Shown: piece after piece, positions 61,900 to 64,000 of the stretch | Numbering within the stretch: the first letter of the stretch is position 1 | Layout of the letters: each line of letters begins with the position of its first letter | From: Paenibacillus macerans | Lineage (GTDB): Bacteria > Bacillota > Bacilli > Paenibacillales > Paenibacillaceae | Length of the DNA: 64,000 nucleotides | Direction: 5' to 3' | Assembly (NCBI RefSeq): GCF_023715465.1 | Contig: NZ_JAMBOE010000002.1 | Location: 701,104-765,103, forward strand | Made by a program: the position numbers and the translations under genes | Notes under the pieces: model-generated | The model's input: only the letters and a program-made list of their open reading frames with translations | Told to the model about the DNA's origin: nothing | Databases searched by the model: none

Positions 61900-63781
61900 C
61901 CATCCCTCCTGTCAATAACATCCGCGGAATCGTCATCACGACCCGGGTATAACGCCCGGGTTCGCTGAATACCTCAAGCCCCTGAGCCGCGCCGAAAAAC
62001 AGTTTCACCCGCTCCTGAACGTTCCGCAGTCCGATGCCGCGGGGTCTGAATCCCGGCTCAAAAGCCCCCGGAAGCTTCTCTTTAACCCCTACCGCAGCCA
62101 ATTCCGCATTTAATGTGGCGAGCGGTCCGGCTTCGATCCCGCAGCCATTGTCCATTACGGCAATCTGAATCCGGTCTTCTTCCAAAGCGGCGACGCTGAT
62201 CCGAATCTCCCGCCTTCCCTCGGCCTCCCCCGGCCAGGCATGTTTCACCGCGTTTTCCACGATCGGCTGCAGCGACATTTTCAGCACCTCCAGCTCCAGA
62301 TCACCGTTGCTAATCTCCGTGATCAGCACAACCGGCTCGTCAAACCGAATGTTCATAACCTCCAAATAGTTTTCGATATGGCGGATTTCATCGCGCAGCT
62401 TGACGTACTCCCCCGACCACTTGAAGTTATAGCGCATCATGCCGCCCAGGGAGGTCAGTGCGTCGGAAATTGCGCGTTGTGCCTCGATTTCGGCCATCAT
62501 TTTGATGTTCTCCAGCGTATTATATAAGAAGTGCGAGTCGATTTGGCTGTGCAGCGTCCTCAGCTCGGCTTCTTTGGTCGTTGCCTGTTTGCGGATTCCC
62601 TGGGCAATCAGCTCGTTGATTTTTTGGATCAGCTTATTGAAATGATGCGCCAGCTCCCCGATTTCCCCTCCCCCCTTGATGCGCGGGATATCGATATGAA
62701 AATCGCCTTTGCGCATTTTTTTCGTCGCTTCGGTCAACCGCCGCAGATTTTTCAGAATGATCGAATTCAGAAAAAAGGTAATGATCGACAAAAGCACGAT
62801 CAACAGGATATTGGCGGCCATGATTTGCTGCTTGGAGCGCAGGATGTCATCGAGTACGCCTTCAAGGGACACCACGTACAGCAGGCGGGCGCCAATCCGT
62901 TCGATGGGGGCGGAGATGAGCAAATAATTCCCTCCCTCCAGTTCAAATTGAGTTTGAAAGGCGCCGTCCGCGCGCTGTTCCCGGAGCAGTTGGCGCACCT
63001 TTTGCTGCATGACTCCGCTACCGCCGAGCACAGGTTGCCCGCGATCCATATACATCGCGCCATGAGCATCGAGCAAAGCCATCTGGGATTCATGGTCCGC
63101 AATGCCCGTATACACCCTGGGCGAAAAATCCTTCAGCAGCATTTCCACCCCGATGATTCCGACATGCGCTCCACCCGAGTTGATCTCTTGAAACAGCGAA
63201 ATTTTCGGCTGGTTTTCCGCAGGCTCGGCCGTGTACCTTTTCATGATATCGCGGTCGGTCTGCTGCAGCACCCAAAGTTGACCGCCATCCAGTTCATTGA
63301 CCTCAGGGTACCACGGCTCAGCGGCGATCCGACTCTCCCGGAACACGGTTGGCCATATTTCATGAATCAACGGATTGTTCGTGAACATCCGCCAGTGAAC
63401 GATTTGCGGCGTGCTCAGTTGAATCAGACTGAAATCGGCGAACTTCCCCATATTCCAGTCGATCAGCTCGCTGGTCTCCGGCTCCCGGTCCAGGGTCAAA
63501 TAATTCATCAAATCCTGATGGGATATGGAGATTTGGGCCGCCAGCTCCATCGCCTCGATCTGTTTTTGGATTTGGATGCTTTCCAGTTCGATCGTGAATT
63601 GGCTTTTCTTGAGCGCATCGGCGGTGTAGTTTTGATGAATCTGGTTAAACAGATAGTTCGATACAATAATACTCGGAATAAAAAAAATAACGATATAAGC
63701 CGTCACAAGACGGCTTTGCATCGATCTGCGTCCAAGCCAATATAGAAAATGATCCGCGGTTGACTGAATCCATCGTTTCAT
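61868..63781 (-). CDS. Sensor histidine kinase (YesM family)
   Basis: About 637 residues: membrane helix (about 25-45), extracellular Cache-like sensor (about 50-290), second helix, HAMP (about 325-375), His-kinase domain with H-box LHSQIDSHFLYNTLENI, N-box IVENAVKHA and an ATPase lid (DNGCGIEAG, GIGLRNVQERVKLFFG). The H-box has DSHFLYN where QINPHFLYN is usual, a minor variation. It works with the overlapping YesN-type regulator. The start at 63781 has GGGAG about 11 bases upstream. Confidence 0.92.
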   Translation of the reverse strand: MKRWIQSTADHFLYWLGRRSMQSRLVTAYIVIFFIPSIIVSNYLFNQIHQNYTADALKKSQFTIELESIQIQKQIEAMELAAQISISHQDLMNYLTLDREPETSELIDWNMGKFADFSLIQLSTPQIVHWRMFTNNPLIHEIWPTVFRESRIAAEPWYPEVNELDGGQLWVLQQTDRDIMKRYTAEPAENQPKISLFQEINSGGAHVGIIGVEMLLKDFSPRVYTGIADHESQMALLDAHGAMYMDRGQPVLGGSGVMQQKVRQLLREQRADGAFQTQFELEGGNYLLISAPIERIGARLLYVVSLEGVLDDILRSKQQIMAANILLIVLLSIITFFLNSIILKNLRRLTEATKKMRKGDFHIDIPRIKGGGEIGELAHHFNKLIQKINELIAQGIRKQATTKEAELRTLHSQIDSHFLYNTLENIKMMAEIEAQRAISDALTSLGGMMRYNFKWSGEYVKLRDEIRHIENYLEVMNIRFDEPVVLITEISNGDLELEVLKMSLQPIVENAVKHAWPGEAEGRREIRISVAALEEDRIQIAVMDNGCGIEAGPLATLNAELAAVGVKEKLPGAFEPGFRPRGIGLRNVQERVKLFFGAAQGLEVFSEPGRYTRVVMTIPRMLLTGGMGERANTLDRR

Positions 63782-63876
63782 CGCTGCTATTTCTCCCGGG
63801 AATGCGGACAAAGGGGAACCTCGCGGACGGGCAAGCCGCCGCAAGGAACCCCAGTTTTGTCCTCATGAAATATGGT

Positions 63877-64000
63877 TTATTTGATGAACTCTGCGAGTTT
63901 CGCCATGTGCTCCTCGTATTTCTTCTGTTTGTACTCCCATACTTTGGCATATCCGAGCTCATCGCGTTTCTTTAAGTAAGCGTTCCAGACTTGATCGAAC
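63877..64000 (-). CDS. Solute-binding lipoprotein, C-terminal end only (partial)
   Basis: The minus strand gives 41 codons running into the window edge: FDQVWNAYLKKRDELGYAKV, then WEYKQKKYEEHMAKLAEFIK and stop. This is the usual C-terminus of a Paenibacillus extracellular sugar-binding lipoprotein (WNAYLKKLNDLG-type ending). The gene continues past 64000. It lies upstream of the kinase gene on the same strand, the normal order for a binding protein whose supply is controlled by YesMN. Confidence 0.75.
   Translation of the reverse strand, partial: FDQVWNAYLKKRDELGYAKVWEYKQKKYEEHMAKLAEFIK

Noticed and set aside
62531-63745. 404-residue plus-strand frame opposite the kinase gene
   Set aside because: It is a shadow of the YesM-type kinase caused by GC-rich codon bias, with no start signals.

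Overview
The window looks like a chromosomal piece of an endospore-forming Firmicute of the Paenibacillaceae, most likely a Paenibacillus-type genome. The reasons are a spore photoproduct lyase pair (splA/splB), several secreted proteins with the copper-amine-oxidase-like N-terminal 'stalk' domain, a YesM/YesN two-component pair next to a sugar-binding lipoprotein, a T-box leader, strong GGAGG ribosome sites with frequent TTG/GTG starts, and moderate GC. No rRNA, tRNA or CRISPR was seen.

Layout. 1-5 kb: an almost gene-free stretch with a 0.2 kb transposon relic, orphan hairpins, a secreted discoidin-like protein, an acetyltransferase, a frameshifted mini-gene, a stalk-domain protein and an unlisted 31-residue ORF. 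4.7-9.8 kb: gpmA, a Gln/Ser/Gly-rich coiled-coil protein, a TPR membrane protein, rpiA with a coupled acetyltransferase, and an MFS pump. 9.8-17.3 kb: a hexuronate catabolic cluster on the minus strand (uxaC, GPH symporter, LacI-type regulator, uxaB, uxaA) with four matching operator-like sites. 17.5-24.6 kb: helD, a predicted new small RNA, an aromatic-acid exporter-like protein, an AI-2E-type permease, and a chorismate mutase/DAHP synthase fusion behind a T-box whose specifier reads UUC (Phe). 25-34 kb: sugar genes (lactonase, mutarotase, LacI plus GH94 phosphorylase with a perfect 18-bp operator palindrome), a stand-alone LytTR protein and a J-like membrane protein. 34-40 kb: cell-wall amidase, DHA2 pump, chemoreceptor-like protein, and an ECF41 sigma factor next to its expected AhpD-type partner with an ECF41-like promoter. 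40.7-50.8 kb: GH36 alpha-galactosidase, then GGDEF protein, class D sortase, a 1266-residue LPXTG adhesin and a BTAD-type response regulator, all on the minus strand, then a secreted transglutaminase-like protein. 51-64 kb: LysR gene next to a truncated MFS gene, splAB, VanZ-RDD fusion, DUF4349 lipoprotein, a complete IS1595-like insertion sequence, fabF with a divergent regulator, and a YesMN two-component pair next to the end of a solute-binding protein gene.

Common themes are plant-polysaccharide sugar use (hexuronates, cellobiose, alpha-galactosides) under local LacI control, and surface display. The main unusual items are a family of four related mobile sequences (one complete IS and three internally deleted relatives sharing a 17-bp inner inverted repeat), a small RNA candidate with a perfect promoter and terminator at 19.9-20.05 kb, and the adhesin/sortase/regulator locus.
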